The notes: generated by a model from the sequence alone, not told the origin. A DNA stretch of 64,000 nt from Scybalomonas sp905214925 (GCA_905214925.1 CAJMOB010000001.1:203080-267079); one strand, 5' to 3'; positions 52,385-62,511 are shown, counted from the first letter of the stretch. Program-made: numbers and translations.

Positions 52385-53317
52385 TTATCCTTCCATCGCT
52401 TCATTTCCGTTGATTTCCAATTCCTCTTGTGCTTTTTTATTACCTTTTTCAGAAACAACAAGCCCAATAAGAATGAGAACCGTTCCTGCGATTGCAATCA
52501 TTGTAATGCGTTCCTTTAAGATAATGGCAGAAGCGATAATGGTAATGACAGGATTTAAATATAAATAAACACTTGCTTTTACAGAACCTAACACTCTCAT
52601 GGCAAAGTTCCATGTGACAAAGCAAATGGCACAAGCGCCGATTCCTAAATAAAGGAAGTTCCCAATATTTTCTGGGCGGAAAAATTCTTCTGCTGTCGTA
52701 TGATATCCATTCCCTAATACAACTGGGATCATAAATAAAATACCCCAACAAAATACTCTTCTTGTTACTTGAACGGTATTGTATTCATACTCACCGATCT
52801 TGCGAATAAACATGCAGTAAAATGCCCAAATAAGCGCTGCAATAATGGCAAGGATATCACCAATTGGATTTAATTTTAAAACAACATTTCCATTGAAATT
52901 AATGAGTAAAATTCCAGCGATTGCGAATAGAAATCCAATAAAGAAGGATTTCCCTAGATGATCCTTCAGAAAAATTTTAGATACAAGACCTGTAAAAAAT
53001 GGTGCACATGCTAGTAAAATTCCTACATTCGAAGCTGTGGAATATGTTAGCGCAATATTTTCAAATAGGAAATAAAGGGTAACACCACTAATACCAGCAC
53101 CGATAAAATATAATTCATGTTTTTTATCTAACAATTGTAATCTCTTATGATTCATTAAAAATAAGATAACAAGGCCAATTGCAAACCTTGTAAACAGTAC
53201 CTCTACTGGATCAAAAGAACGAAGTAGTACTTTTGTTGAAACGAAAGTTGTTCCCCAAACAATTACCGTTCCCAATGCTGCTATATGACCCAGCGAATGA
53301 TTTTCATGTTGTTGCAT
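52385..53317 (-). CDS. EamA/DMT family transporter
   Basis: A 310-residue protein with ten membrane helices in two EamA repeats (about 9-140 and 155-290). GTVIVWGTTFVSTKVLL opens the first and VLGSVKASVYLYLNPVI lies in the second. The family exports amino acids or metabolites, and the substrate is unknown. It is upstream of the aminotransferase with about 140 bases between, so joint transcription is possible. Confidence 0.9.
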   Translation of the reverse strand: MQQHENHSLGHIAALGTVIVWGTTFVSTKVLLRSFDPVEVLFTRFAIGLVILFLMNHKRLQLLDKKHELYFIGAGISGVTLYFLFENIALTYSTASNVGILLACAPFFTGLVSKIFLKDHLGKSFFIGFLFAIAGILLINFNGNVVLKLNPIGDILAIIAALIWAFYCMFIRKIGEYEYNTVQVTRRVFCWGILFMIPVVLGNGYHTTAEEFFRPENIGNFLYLGIGACAICFVTWNFAMRVLGSVKASVYLYLNPVITIIASAIILKERITMIAIAGTVLILIGLVVSEKGNKKAQEELEINGNEAMEG

Positions 53318-53482
53318 AATAAAAACTCCTTTTCCTTTTTCTTCTCTTTTCTTTATTCTCCTCCTTCTCCTTATTCCATTCTTACACTTTTGCCCTCTTT
53401 GTGCACTTATCTTTTATTGTACTCTGAAATTCACTAATTTGCAAATTTCTTTTTTAATTTATTCATTTTTTCTATTAATAAA

Positions 53483-53501
53483 AAGCACGCAAAGCGTGCT
53501 T
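53483..53501 (-). terminator. Terminator of ung
   Basis: Perfect AAGCACGC-AAA-GCGTGCTT with a T-run on the minus strand. Confidence 0.75.
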
Positions 53502-53528
53502 CTTATGGTTTTTTATAAAATGAAATCT

Positions 53529-54203
53529 CTAAATATTTTCAATTTGCCAATCGATTGGCTCTAATCCATGCTCTTTTAAAAATTCATTTGTTTTACTAAA
53601 ATGTCCACATCCAAAAAATCCTCGATAAGCGGATAGTGGACTTGGATGGGGTGCTTCCAAAATCAAATGTTTTGGGTTATTCAACATTTTCTTTTTCATT
53701 TGCGCTGGTCTTCCCCATAATAAAAATACAATCGGCCGATCTTGCTCATTTAAAGCACGAATAGCAGCATCCGTAAAGTTCTCCCATCCAATTCCTCTAT
53801 GAGAATTGGCTTGATGTGCGCGAACTGTTAAAACGGTATTTAATAATAACACTCCTTGTTCCGCCCACTTCACAAGATAACCGTTGTTTGGAACGTAACA
53901 ACCAACGTCTTCCTTCAACTCTTGATAAATATTCACAAGAGAAGGTGGCGTTTGCACTCCTGGTTTTACAGAAAAGCTCAGTCCATGTGCTTGCCCTACA
54001 TTATGATATGGATCTTGTCCTAAAATGACAACTTTTACTTTACTAAGTGGAGTTAAATGAAATGCATTAAAAAGATCATCTGCTGGTGGAAAGATTTCAT
54101 AATTTTGATATTCTTCCAATACTTTTTTATATAACTCTCTATAATAAGGCTTTTTATACTCTAAATCCATGTATGTTGCCCAATCATTTGTAATTTCTGG
54201 CAT
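53529..54203 (-). CDS. ung: Uracil-DNA glycosylase, family 1
   Basis: A 224-residue repair enzyme that removes uracil from DNA. The water-activating loop is VVILGQDPYH (catalytic Asp), followed by AHGLSFSV, and the minor-groove loop is EAPHPSPLSAYRG. Length and motifs are standard. Monocistronic with its own terminator. Confidence 0.97.
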   Translation of the reverse strand: MPEITNDWATYMDLEYKKPYYRELYKKVLEEYQNYEIFPPADDLFNAFHLTPLSKVKVVILGQDPYHNVGQAHGLSFSVKPGVQTPPSLVNIYQELKEDVGCYVPNNGYLVKWAEQGVLLLNTVLTVRAHQANSHRGIGWENFTDAAIRALNEQDRPIVFLLWGRPAQMKKKMLNNPKHLILEAPHPSPLSAYRGFFGCGHFSKTNEFLKEHGLEPIDWQIENI

Positions 54204-54311
54204 TTTTCTCTTCCTTTCTACCTATCGTTTTCTCCCTTTTCCTTTTTTCTTAATCATTCTTTTTAAGTAATTAAGATTTCTATTTCCCTTTGGTCTCTTA
54301 GCTGGCTCCAT

Positions 54312-55181
54312 CTAATGACACATATTGCAGCCGGAACAAGCGCCCTTAGAAGTTGCCATACCACCTAAAGAAGTCTCTCTTAACTCCGATGGAATCGCTT
54401 TTCCTACAGAATACATAATGTCGATTGTCTCATCAATTGGAGCTGGACAAGTGATTCCAGAAAGAGACATCTCTGCACTTGTAAGTGCGGTTGTTGCTCC
54501 TTGTGCGTTTCGAAGTTGACATGGAAACTCTACAAGACCTCCTACTGGATCGCATACAAGTCCTAATAAATTAATGATAGCAAAAGACGCCGCATCTAAG
54601 CATTGTTTTGGCGTTCCTCCCATTAATTCCACAACAGCTGATGCTGCCATAGCGCTTGCAGATCCTACTTCTGCTTGACATCCACCTTCTGCCCCTGCAG
54701 TCGTCGCATTTCTTGTCACTAAATATCCAATGGCTGATGCATTAAATAATGCCTTTACAATTTCTTCATCAGAAAACCCGTGTTCCTGTTGCATAGCAAG
54801 CATTGTTCCTGGCATAACCCCAGAAGATCCCGCGGTTGGAGCTGCTACAATGAGTCCCATAGAAGCGTTGACTTCTAATACTCCAACTGCATAGGCAATT
54901 GCCTTTGATATAACAGAACCGCAAATATTTTTTCCATCTTCTCTTAACTGATTGATTTTTTTACTCTCTCCACCAATTAAACCACCCATACTTCTGACAT
55001 CTTCTGTTAAAGAGCGTTCCACAGATTTTTTCATAATATCCCATGCCGTATGCATTTTTTCCATTGTCTCTTCTAAAGGTCGTTCAATATCTTCCACTTC
55101 TCTTTTTATCATAGCCTCCGAGATTGAACAATTTTCTTGTTCACAGTACGAAAGAAGTTCCTTACCATTTCGAAAATTCAT
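54312..55181 (-). CDS. sdaAA: L-serine ammonia-lyase, iron-sulfur, alpha subunit
   Basis: A 289-residue subunit. IVAAPTAGSSGVMPGTMLA is the family signature. Cys residues for the [4Fe-4S] cluster include those in AGAEGGCQAEVGSA, LVCDPVGG and the C-terminal SGCNMCH. It deaminates serine to pyruvate and ammonia with the beta subunit. AAGGA precedes the ATG, 84 bases after sdaAB. Confidence 0.95.
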   Translation of the reverse strand: MNFRNGKELLSYCEQENCSISEAMIKREVEDIERPLEETMEKMHTAWDIMKKSVERSLTEDVRSMGGLIGGESKKINQLREDGKNICGSVISKAIAYAVGVLEVNASMGLIVAAPTAGSSGVMPGTMLAMQQEHGFSDEEIVKALFNASAIGYLVTRNATTAGAEGGCQAEVGSASAMAASAVVELMGGTPKQCLDAASFAIINLLGLVCDPVGGLVEFPCQLRNAQGATTALTSAEMSLSGITCPAPIDETIDIMYSVGKAIPSELRETSLGGMATSKGACSGCNMCH

Positions 55182-55265
55182 AATTTTTTCCTTCCTCTTA
55201 TTCTAGATGTTGATTTCTCTATTCATTACTCCAATATCCCGATATTTCTTTTCCATCAATACCAA

Positions 55266-55940
55266 TTATAACAATGCTGGAACATAAATAGTTAAAATAT
55301 TATCAGGATAATCATCTAATTTCTTTAACACTTCACTGGATACTTTCCCATCCAGTTCCGCAATCGCATAAGCAATTTTTCCTTTTCCTTCTCGGTATAA
55401 ATTAAGAGCTGCAATATTTAAATCAGAATCACTCAATACTTTTGTCATATAAGCGAGTGCACCCTTTCGATCCCAATGTTTTACTAATACGATTGGTGAT
55501 GCCCCATTGATATGAATATCGATTCCATTTAATTTACGAATGACCGCATTTCCTCCTCCGATAGATTCACCTCGTACAGTAACAACGTGTTGTCCCTCAC
55601 AAGTTAACTCAATATCTACTGTATTTGGATGAACATCTCGGTTTGTAAGATTTTCAATAAATTCATATGTGATACCCGCTTCTTTTGCATGTTCAAACGA
55701 ATCACGGATTCGTTCATCATCGGTATTATATCCTAAAATCCCTCCTACTAATGCCCGATCCGTACCATGTCCATGGTAAGTTCTTGCAAAAGAACCGTAT
55801 AACACAAATTTGGCATGTAGAATTTTTCCTTTTGCAAGTCTACTTGCTAACAGTGCAATGCGAAGTGCTCCTGCTGTATGAGAGCTAGACGGCCCAATCA
55901 TATTAGGACCCATAACGTCAAATACACTAATTTCACTCAT
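55266..55940 (-). CDS. sdaAB: L-serine ammonia-lyase, iron-sulfur, beta subunit
   Basis: A 224-residue subunit. VFDVMGPNMIGPSSSHTAGA at the N-terminus is diagnostic, and the C-terminus (about 145-224) is an ACT domain (PIVLVKHWDRKGALAYMTKV), expected to bind serine. GGAGG precedes the ATG. With sdaAA it forms a two-gene operon typical of Firmicutes. Confidence 0.95.
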   Translation of the reverse strand: MSEISVFDVMGPNMIGPSSSHTAGALRIALLASRLAKGKILHAKFVLYGSFARTYHGHGTDRALVGGILGYNTDDERIRDSFEHAKEAGITYEFIENLTNRDVHPNTVDIELTCEGQHVVTVRGESIGGGNAVIRKLNGIDIHINGASPIVLVKHWDRKGALAYMTKVLSDSDLNIAALNLYREGKGKIAYAIAELDGKVSSEVLKKLDDYPDNILTIYVPALL

Positions 55941-56069
55941 CGTATTTCCTCCATGTATCTTCTTATCCTATATCGTGTTATCAATATCACACGTTATTTC
56001 CATTAAAATATCTGTATTTTCAATTTTATTGTATCATTTTTTGACAAAAAATACTATAAACATAGAAAA

Positions 56070-56107
56070 AAAGATTGCCATTCCTTATATAGGATACGAC
56101 AATCTTT
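56070..56107 (-). terminator. Terminator of pcp
   Basis: AAAGATTG (56070-56077) pairs with CAATCTTT (56100-56107), with a partial inner stem ATTCCT/AGGAT. Confidence 0.65.
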
Positions 56108-56164
56108 CTCTTCCATTCATTTTTATAAAATTTATAGTAGGAACGTCTTTTCTTAATGGATATC

Positions 56165-56809
56165 TTAATGAGTTGTTCCCATAGCTTCGTTTACATCTTC
56201 TTGATTCATAACGACCGCTTCTACACAGTATTCAAGACTTTTTGCAATTGCCTCTAAAGGCATACAAGCAGTTCCATTTGGTTTATCCACTACCTGTTCT
56301 GTAGCATATGGAACATGAATAAATCCCGCACGAACATTTGGATATTTTTTCTTTGTCATATGAAGGACATTATACATAACCGCATTGCATACATAAGTTC
56401 CTGCTGTATAAGAAATATGACAAGGCAATTGATGTTCTCTTACATTTTTCACCATTGCTTTTATTGGAAGTGTTGTAAAATAAGCAGTTTCTCCATCTTC
56501 TTGTAATGGTACATCCAGTGGCTGCTCTCCATCGTTATCTGGAATTCTCGCTTCTGCTAAGTTAATGGCTACTTTTTCTACGGTCACACAAGAACGTCCT
56601 CCTGCTTGTCCTACATTAATGACAACATCTGGATTGTGTTCTTGAATGGCTGTTTCTACTGCAACCGCACTTTTTGAAAATACGGTTGGAATTTCTAATT
56701 TTATAATGTTAGCACCAGCAATTTCATCTGGAAGAAGTTTTACCGCTTCAAATGCTGGATTTACACTTTCTCCACCAAAAGGATCAAATCCTGTAATTAA
56801 AATTTTCAT
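56165..56809 (-). CDS. pcp: Pyroglutamyl-peptidase I
   Basis: A 214-residue cysteine peptidase that removes N-terminal pyroglutamate. ILITGFDPFGGESVNPA opens it; the catalytic Glu is in VEKVAINLAEARIPDN, Cys in TAGTYVCNAVMY and His in FIHVPY. It is cytoplasmic. It follows the DUF979 gene by 46 bases, in the common DUF969-DUF979-pcp arrangement, which suggests that the membrane pair imports pyroglutamyl peptides or pyroglutamate. Confidence 0.95.
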   Translation of the reverse strand: MKILITGFDPFGGESVNPAFEAVKLLPDEIAGANIIKLEIPTVFSKSAVAVETAIQEHNPDVVINVGQAGGRSCVTVEKVAINLAEARIPDNDGEQPLDVPLQEDGETAYFTTLPIKAMVKNVREHQLPCHISYTAGTYVCNAVMYNVLHMTKKKYPNVRAGFIHVPYATEQVVDKPNGTACMPLEAIAKSLEYCVEAVVMNQEDVNEAMGTTH

Positions 56810-56855
56810 ACTTTCACACTCCTTATTTTTCTTATCTGTTTTATATTTGTCTTTT

Positions 56856-57800
56856 TTATTTTAATAAAATCATATAGATAATCTGAATGATTAACATAGC
56901 AATGGCAATAAATATCTGATTTTTAATAACTCCAAATCTCTTCTTCATATCAAGAATTACCACTGGAACAATGTTAAAATTCGCTGCCATCGGTGTTAAT
57001 AATGTTCCACAAAATCCGCAAGTTAATGCGATCATTCCAACGACAACAGGATCCGCACCATAAGCCAACACACAAGGCGCTCCAATCCCAACGGTCATAA
57101 CGGTAATCGCAGCAAAAGCATTTCCCATAATCATAGTAAAGAGTGCCATACCGATTGCGAATACAATAATTCCTATATTCACATTTCCTTCTGGAACAAT
57201 TTTTTGTACAAGTCCTGCGATGACATCTCCAACACCTGCCTGTGTAAAAATACCACCTAATGCTCCTAAAAGCTGTGGTAACATACAAAGAGGCCCCATT
57301 GCGGATAAAAATCGCTCAGAATCATCTAAGAATACTTTTGGTTTGTTGTCCTTTGAGTAAAGAAATAATAAAAACATGGACACAAAAACACCAACCGTAA
57401 TTCCCACTAAAGAGCTAATATTTAACAATGCAAAAATAATGGACATAAATCCCATGCAAAGAGCTGGAATAAAAAGTTTATATCTGATTTTTTCAAATTG
57501 CTTTTCGGTATATTCCTTTTTAGGAGCATTTACCTTTCCTGGTTTTACTCGTTTAAAAATAGCAGGAATAATCATAATAATAACAAGTAACCCTGATACT
57601 TTTGACGGAAGCCACTTTCCAAGGGCACAGACAACTCCAAAGGAACACCAAAAAACAGCAGTTCCAATTCTGGCTGGATTTTCTTTATCTAATAAATTTT
57701 TAATTCCTGCGTAAATAGTAATCAATCCAATAATAATATAAACAACTTCTAATAACTTTGTCCAAATATCAAGGCTTGGATCCATAAAAAATGCTAACAT
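56856..57800 (-). CDS. DUF979 family membrane protein
   Basis: A 314-residue protein with about nine membrane helices; TLLTPMAANFNIVPVVILDMK near the C-terminus and GNAFAAITVMTVGIGAP are family-like. It always pairs with DUF969 and is thought to be half of a transporter, biochemically uncharacterised as far as I know. It starts 18 bases after the DUF969 gene and precedes pcp. Confidence 0.85.
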   Translation of the reverse strand: MLAFFMDPSLDIWTKLLEVVYIIIGLITIYAGIKNLLDKENPARIGTAVFWCSFGVVCALGKWLPSKVSGLLVIIMIIPAIFKRVKPGKVNAPKKEYTEKQFEKIRYKLFIPALCMGFMSIIFALLNISSLVGITVGVFVSMFLLFLYSKDNKPKVFLDDSERFLSAMGPLCMLPQLLGALGGIFTQAGVGDVIAGLVQKIVPEGNVNIGIIVFAIGMALFTMIMGNAFAAITVMTVGIGAPCVLAYGADPVVVGMIALTCGFCGTLLTPMAANFNIVPVVILDMKKRFGVIKNQIFIAIAMLIIQIIYMILLK

Positions 57801-57818
57801 CTTTCTTTCTCCCCTTCT

Positions 57819-58526
57819 CTATTTCTTTGTGGATTTATTTTTTGAACTACTAGAACTACCATAATATTTCTTGCAAAGCTGTTTATCACGAATTATGAAG
57901 TAAATAGAAGCAATTACCAATGCAATTAATGCAACTGGAATTTCTACTTTTACAAGATCAATTAAGGATACTTTATAACCTAAAGATTCTAATGTGGATT
58001 GAACGAGAAGACCTCCAGAGCCTCCAACGAACAGTACTTGGAAGAAGAACCAAGAGATATTGTCCATGGCAGATGCCATTCCTTTGATTTCCTCCAAATG
58101 TTCCTCATTCACATCGTGTCCCTCTGCTTCTACAGCACCTTCTGCCATCGGAAGCACAACAGGACGAACAAAACCAGTAACTCCACCAAAGTTAATGTTA
58201 AAAGCCCCAAAGAAAGCTCTCATAATCCCATAGACACAAATAAGTTTTCCTGCGGTCACCCCTTTTATTTTTTGAATAAGAGCTGCTGCCGCTTCTCTTA
58301 AACCATTTCTCTCAAGGGTACCTGTTACTAATAAAATCATAATGAAAATGGCCATATTTCGATTGGCTACAAAGTTTGTACCTAATACATCTAACAGCCC
58401 TTCAATGCCCAATCCACCAACTAATGCGGTTGCTACTGCTGAAATAAAAATAATTAAAATGGAATCCAGCTTAAATGCAAAACCAAGAATTACAATTAAA
58501 ATACCAATTAATTTAATTAATTCCAT
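57819..58526 (-). CDS. DUF969 family membrane protein
   Basis: A 235-residue protein with about six helices. FGAFNINFGGVTGFVRPVV is a recognisable family segment, and the C-terminus is a short Ser/Lys-rich cytoplasmic tail. The start is the second of two adjacent ATGs (58526), 6 bases after AGGAGG. First gene of the DUF969-DUF979-pcp operon, behind a good promoter. Confidence 0.85.
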   Translation of the reverse strand: MELIKLIGILIVILGFAFKLDSILIIFISAVATALVGGLGIEGLLDVLGTNFVANRNMAIFIMILLVTGTLERNGLREAAAALIQKIKGVTAGKLICVYGIMRAFFGAFNINFGGVTGFVRPVVLPMAEGAVEAEGHDVNEEHLEEIKGMASAMDNISWFFFQVLFVGGSGGLLVQSTLESLGYKVSLIDLVKVEIPVALIALVIASIYFIIRDKQLCKKYYGSSSSSKNKSTKK

Positions 58527-58568
58527 CATTTTCCTCCTGTTATTCAAATTTCTGTATTTTATTACATT

Positions 58569-58597
58569 ATTTTATTAGACCACAGTGATAAAGTCAA
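58569..58597 (-). promoter_or_regulatory. Promoter of the DUF969-DUF979-pcp operon
   Basis: On the minus strand TTGACT (58592-58597), a 17-base spacer and TAAAAT (58569-58574). Confidence 0.7.
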
Positions 58598-58638
58598 TGA
58601 TAATTTACTGGAAATATGAGTAAACTAAAAATAGAAAG

Positions 58639-58671
58639 AAAGAGCTGTTACAAAACTAGCAACAGCTCTTT
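58639..58671 (-). terminator. Terminator of the trehalose operon
   Basis: Perfect arms AAAGAGCTGTT (58639-58649) and AACAGCTCTTT (58661-58671). Confidence 0.75.
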
Positions 58672-58710
58672 TCCCTAGAATTTCTTATCAATCGTCCACT
58701 TATGACTTTT

Positions 58711-60366
58711 TTATAACTCTTTTTTATACAAGATCATTGTCTCATATGGACGAAGTTTTAGACCTTCTTCTGTCTGATTCACACCTTCATAATTACCCAA
58801 AAGTTTTTCATATTCATTCATATTCTCTGATAATCGAAGTGTTGTTTCCTTTCCATAAAAATTAGAGATTACAAACAATGTTTCGTTTTCATAATGACGT
58901 TTATAAGCAATCACATCTTTATGTTCTCTTACAACCTCTTCAAAATCACCATATGCGATGACATCGTATTGCTTACGAAGTTCAATTAATTTTTGATAGT
59001 AATAGAAAATGGAATCTTTATCTTCCTGTTCCACCTTTGCATTGATTGTCTCATAATTTTTATTTACTTCAATCCATGGTGTTCCTGTTGTAAATCCACC
59101 ATTTTCTTTATTTTCCCACTGCATCGGTGTACGGCTATTATCTCTTGAATGAATTTGTAAAATGCGGTAAGCATCACTTTTTGTCAATCCTTTTTCTTGT
59201 AAGATTCTAAAGTGATTGATACTTTCTACATCTTGATATTGAGAGATATCAGTAAATCCTGCATTTGTCATCCCTAATTCTTCTCCTTGATATACATAAG
59301 GAGTACCACGGAAACAGTGAATAATTGTCGCTAACATTTTCGCTGACTGCTTCCAATAAGTGCCTTCATCTCCAAATCTTGATACGACTCTAGGCTGATC
59401 GTGATTGCACCAAAAAACAGCATTCCAAGCATTATGTTCTGCCATACCCTTTTGCCAGTCAAATAAAATCTGTTTTAATTTATAAAAATCAGCTGGTACA
59501 AGCACCCATTTTTCATTTCCCATAAAGTCCACTTTTAAGTGATGGAAATTAAATACCATAGATAATTCATGGCTATCTGCCCCCGCATATTGGAAACAGT
59601 TTTCCATAGAAGTGCTAGACATTTCTCCAACCGTAATAATTCCTTCTTCTTGTCCAAATGTCTGCTCATTTAATTCTTTTAAAAACTCATGAATGCGAGG
59701 ACCATCCGTATAAAATCTTCTTCCATCACCTTCATAGTCATCTTGAAATTCCCCTTTGCTAATCAAGTTGATAACATCAAAGCGGAAGCCTTTTACACCT
59801 TTTTCCATCCAAAAGCGAATCACTTTTTGCACTTCTTTTCTCACTTCTTCATTTTCCCAATTGAGATCAGGTTGGGAAACATCAAATAAATGCAAGTAAT
59901 ATTCATCCATCTCTGGCACATACTGCCATGCACTTCCACCAAACTTACTCTCCCAGTTGGTTGGAGCAGAGCCATCTTCTTTTCCCTTTTTAAAAATATA
60001 ATACTTTTTATATTTTTCCTCTCCTGCTAATGCTTTTTGAAACCATTCATGTCGATCGGATGTGTGATTAAATACCATATCAAGCATTAAATCAATTCCT
60101 CTTTTTTTTGCTTCCCTTGAAAGTTCTTCAAAATCTTCCATGGTTCCATAGCGAGGATCAATTTCATAGTAATTTTCCACATCGTATCCGTTATCTTTTT
60201 GTGGCGAAATAAAAAATGGAGTCATCCAAATATAATCGACACCTAATTCTTTTAAATAATCTAACTTAGAAGTCACACCTTTTAAATCACCAAAGCCATC
60301 TCCATTGGTGTCACAAAATGATTTTGGATAAATTTGATATACGACACTTTTCTTAAAATCTTTCAT
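58711..60366 (-). CDS. treA: Trehalose-6-phosphate hydrolase
   Basis: A 551-residue GH13 enzyme. It begins MKDFKKSVVYQIYPKSF; MVFNHTSDRHEWFQ, GFRFDVINLISKG (nucleophile Asp), GEMSS (acid Glu) and NHDQPRV are the conserved GH13 regions. It splits trehalose 6-phosphate to glucose and glucose 6-phosphate. The ATG at 60366 was preferred for matching the family start, with AAGGG upstream; ATG 60372 is possible. Its position after a trehalose-type PTS and near TreR supports TreA over oligo-1,6-glucosidase. Confidence 0.92.
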   Translation of the reverse strand: MKDFKKSVVYQIYPKSFCDTNGDGFGDLKGVTSKLDYLKELGVDYIWMTPFFISPQKDNGYDVENYYEIDPRYGTMEDFEELSREAKKRGIDLMLDMVFNHTSDRHEWFQKALAGEEKYKKYYIFKKGKEDGSAPTNWESKFGGSAWQYVPEMDEYYLHLFDVSQPDLNWENEEVRKEVQKVIRFWMEKGVKGFRFDVINLISKGEFQDDYEGDGRRFYTDGPRIHEFLKELNEQTFGQEEGIITVGEMSSTSMENCFQYAGADSHELSMVFNFHHLKVDFMGNEKWVLVPADFYKLKQILFDWQKGMAEHNAWNAVFWCNHDQPRVVSRFGDEGTYWKQSAKMLATIIHCFRGTPYVYQGEELGMTNAGFTDISQYQDVESINHFRILQEKGLTKSDAYRILQIHSRDNSRTPMQWENKENGGFTTGTPWIEVNKNYETINAKVEQEDKDSIFYYYQKLIELRKQYDVIAYGDFEEVVREHKDVIAYKRHYENETLFVISNFYGKETTLRLSENMNEYEKLLGNYEGVNQTEEGLKLRPYETMILYKKEL

Positions 60367-60408
60367 TTCCATACGCCCTTTCTCTTTTAACTGAAAAGCC
60401 ACAAAATA

Positions 60409-62385
60409 TTAAACAGAATATTTTATGATATCTGTGTCTCCTGCAACTGCATCAATATTTGTTGTAAACTGGAAGTCTTTTGCATTTCCTTCCCCTGCAA
60501 TAATAAAGGCAGTTGTCTTTGGATGCCCTGCTTGTTCAATTTTTTCAGGAGTAAAGGAAATCAATTTATCTCCACATTTTACTTTATCTCCGCTGTCAAC
60601 AAAAAGTTCAAATCCATCGCCACCCATCTCAACAGTATCAATTCCAACATGAATTAACAGTTCTACCCCATTTTCAAGTGTTAATCCACAGGCGTGTTTA
60701 CTATCTTTCATAACAACACTAATCGTTCCATCTGCTGGTGCTAAAACTACATTTCCCGTCGGTTCAATTCCAACACCATCTCCCATAATCTTTTGAGAAA
60801 ATACCGCATCTGGCATTTGTTCAATTGGAATAATTTTACCTGTAATTGGAGATTTTAAAATAACTTCTTTCTTGTCTTCTACTTTTACTTCTTCTGTTTT
60901 TTGTTCTTCTACCACTGGCTGTACTGTCTTTTCTACTTCTACTGCCTTCTCTTCTTCTCCAAAACGTTCTTCTTTTGCAAGTTTCTTGCTTCCTACAATA
61001 TAAGTTAAACAAAATGGTACAACAATCGCAACTGCCATTGCTAACAAGAAAACTCCCCAGTACTGAGGCATAATGGATAAAATTCCAGGAAGACCACCAA
61101 CGCCAATACTAAATGCTTGTACTCCAAATCCAACAGAAATCACTGCTGCAATTCCAGAGCCGACCATTCCACAGACAAGAGGAAAACCATACTTTAAGTT
61201 TACACCGAATAAAGCAGGCTCTGTAACACCTAAATAACAAGAAATACAAGCTGGAATATTAATCTGCTGTGCTCTTTCATTTTTCTTTTGAAGTACAGAC
61301 ATGGCTAACACACTAGAACCTTGTGCAATATTGCTAAGAGCAATCATTGGCCAAAGAATCGTACCACCAAAGAGATTAGATAACTGCGTATCAACCGCAT
61401 TGGTCATATGATGAAGTCCCGTCATAACGATTGGCGCATAACATACACCAAAAACTAAAGCAAATAAAACACCCATTTTAGAAGTAAGACCTGCATATAC
61501 AACATCTGCAATCGCATTTCCGATCTTCCAACCGATAGGTCCTACAATTGTATGAGCGATAATAACCGCTGGAATCAATGCACAGAATGGAACAACAATC
61601 ATGCTCACAACTTCTGGGCAATGTTTCTTAAAGAATTTCTCCAAATAAACAAGTACAAAACCTGCCATCATAGCAGCGATTACTTGTCCTTGATAACCAA
61701 TCATTTGCACTTTTGCAAATCCAAAATCCCAAACAGGAATATCCGCTGCGGCCGTGCTTGCAACACTAAATCCATTTAATAATTGAGAAGATACTAACGT
61801 TAATCCAAGAACAATACCGAGAATCTGTGTCGTTCCCATTTTCTTTGTAATAGACCATACAATTCCTACTGGCAATAAGTGGAACACGGCTTCTCCAATA
61901 AGCCATAAGAAACTATAAAGTCCTGCGAAAAACTGTGATATATCTGCTAAACTTTGTGTTCCATTATTAAAAAAGTTAATTTCACCGATAATATTTCGAA
62001 AACCTAATACTAAACCACCACAAATCAAAGCTGGAATTAAAGGAGCAAAAATTTCTCCAAGACTTCCCATAATTTTCTGAATTGGTTTTTGGTTTGTTTT
62101 TGCCATACTCTTTACAGCATCTTTGCTCACCCCTTCAATTCCTGCATAAGCGGTAAATTCATTATAAAAGGTAGCTACATCATTTCCAATAATGACTTGA
62201 TATTGTCCTGCCTGTGTAAAAGTTCCTTTGACGCTTTTCAAATTTTGAATTGATTTTTCATCCGCTTTTTTCGGATCTACAAGAACAAAACGCATTCTTG
62301 TCATACAGTGAGACACTGCTTGAATATTTTCTTTTCCACCGATCAGACGGAGCAATTCTTTGACATCATTTTCATACTTTGCCAT
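60409..62385 (-). CDS. treP: Trehalose-specific PTS permease, EIIBC with fused EIIA
   Basis: A 658-residue protein. The EIIB domain (about 1-85) has phospho-Cys27 in SHCMTRMRF. The EIIC domain (about 105-460) has some ten helices. A Glu/Val/Lys linker (about 475-510) leads to a glucose-type EIIA domain with the active His in LLIHVGIDTVEM. It imports trehalose as trehalose 6-phosphate. Many Firmicutes TreP proteins lack the EIIA part; here it is fused, so no separate EIIA is needed. AAAAGGAG precedes the ATG. Confidence 0.92.
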   Translation of the reverse strand: MAKYENDVKELLRLIGGKENIQAVSHCMTRMRFVLVDPKKADEKSIQNLKSVKGTFTQAGQYQVIIGNDVATFYNEFTAYAGIEGVSKDAVKSMAKTNQKPIQKIMGSLGEIFAPLIPALICGGLVLGFRNIIGEINFFNNGTQSLADISQFFAGLYSFLWLIGEAVFHLLPVGIVWSITKKMGTTQILGIVLGLTLVSSQLLNGFSVASTAAADIPVWDFGFAKVQMIGYQGQVIAAMMAGFVLVYLEKFFKKHCPEVVSMIVVPFCALIPAVIIAHTIVGPIGWKIGNAIADVVYAGLTSKMGVLFALVFGVCYAPIVMTGLHHMTNAVDTQLSNLFGGTILWPMIALSNIAQGSSVLAMSVLQKKNERAQQINIPACISCYLGVTEPALFGVNLKYGFPLVCGMVGSGIAAVISVGFGVQAFSIGVGGLPGILSIMPQYWGVFLLAMAVAIVVPFCLTYIVGSKKLAKEERFGEEEKAVEVEKTVQPVVEEQKTEEVKVEDKKEVILKSPITGKIIPIEQMPDAVFSQKIMGDGVGIEPTGNVVLAPADGTISVVMKDSKHACGLTLENGVELLIHVGIDTVEMGGDGFELFVDSGDKVKCGDKLISFTPEKIEQAGHPKTTAFIIAGEGNAKDFQFTTNIDAVAGDTDIIKYSV

Positions 62386-62497
62386 ACGCTTCTCTCCTTT
62401 TCCTTTTTTAATCTTACGGTACAAAATGCCATTATTATGCTAATTTTCCTAAGAGGAAATTTACTGTTTCTGTCTTATATTTTGTATCCTTTTACAA

Positions 62498-62511
62498 CTT
62501 GTTTGAACAAG
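62498..62511. promoter_or_regulatory. TreR operator 1
   Basis: CTTGTT-TG-AACAAG, a near-perfect palindrome just downstream of the treP -10 box, around the transcription start. Confidence 0.6.
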
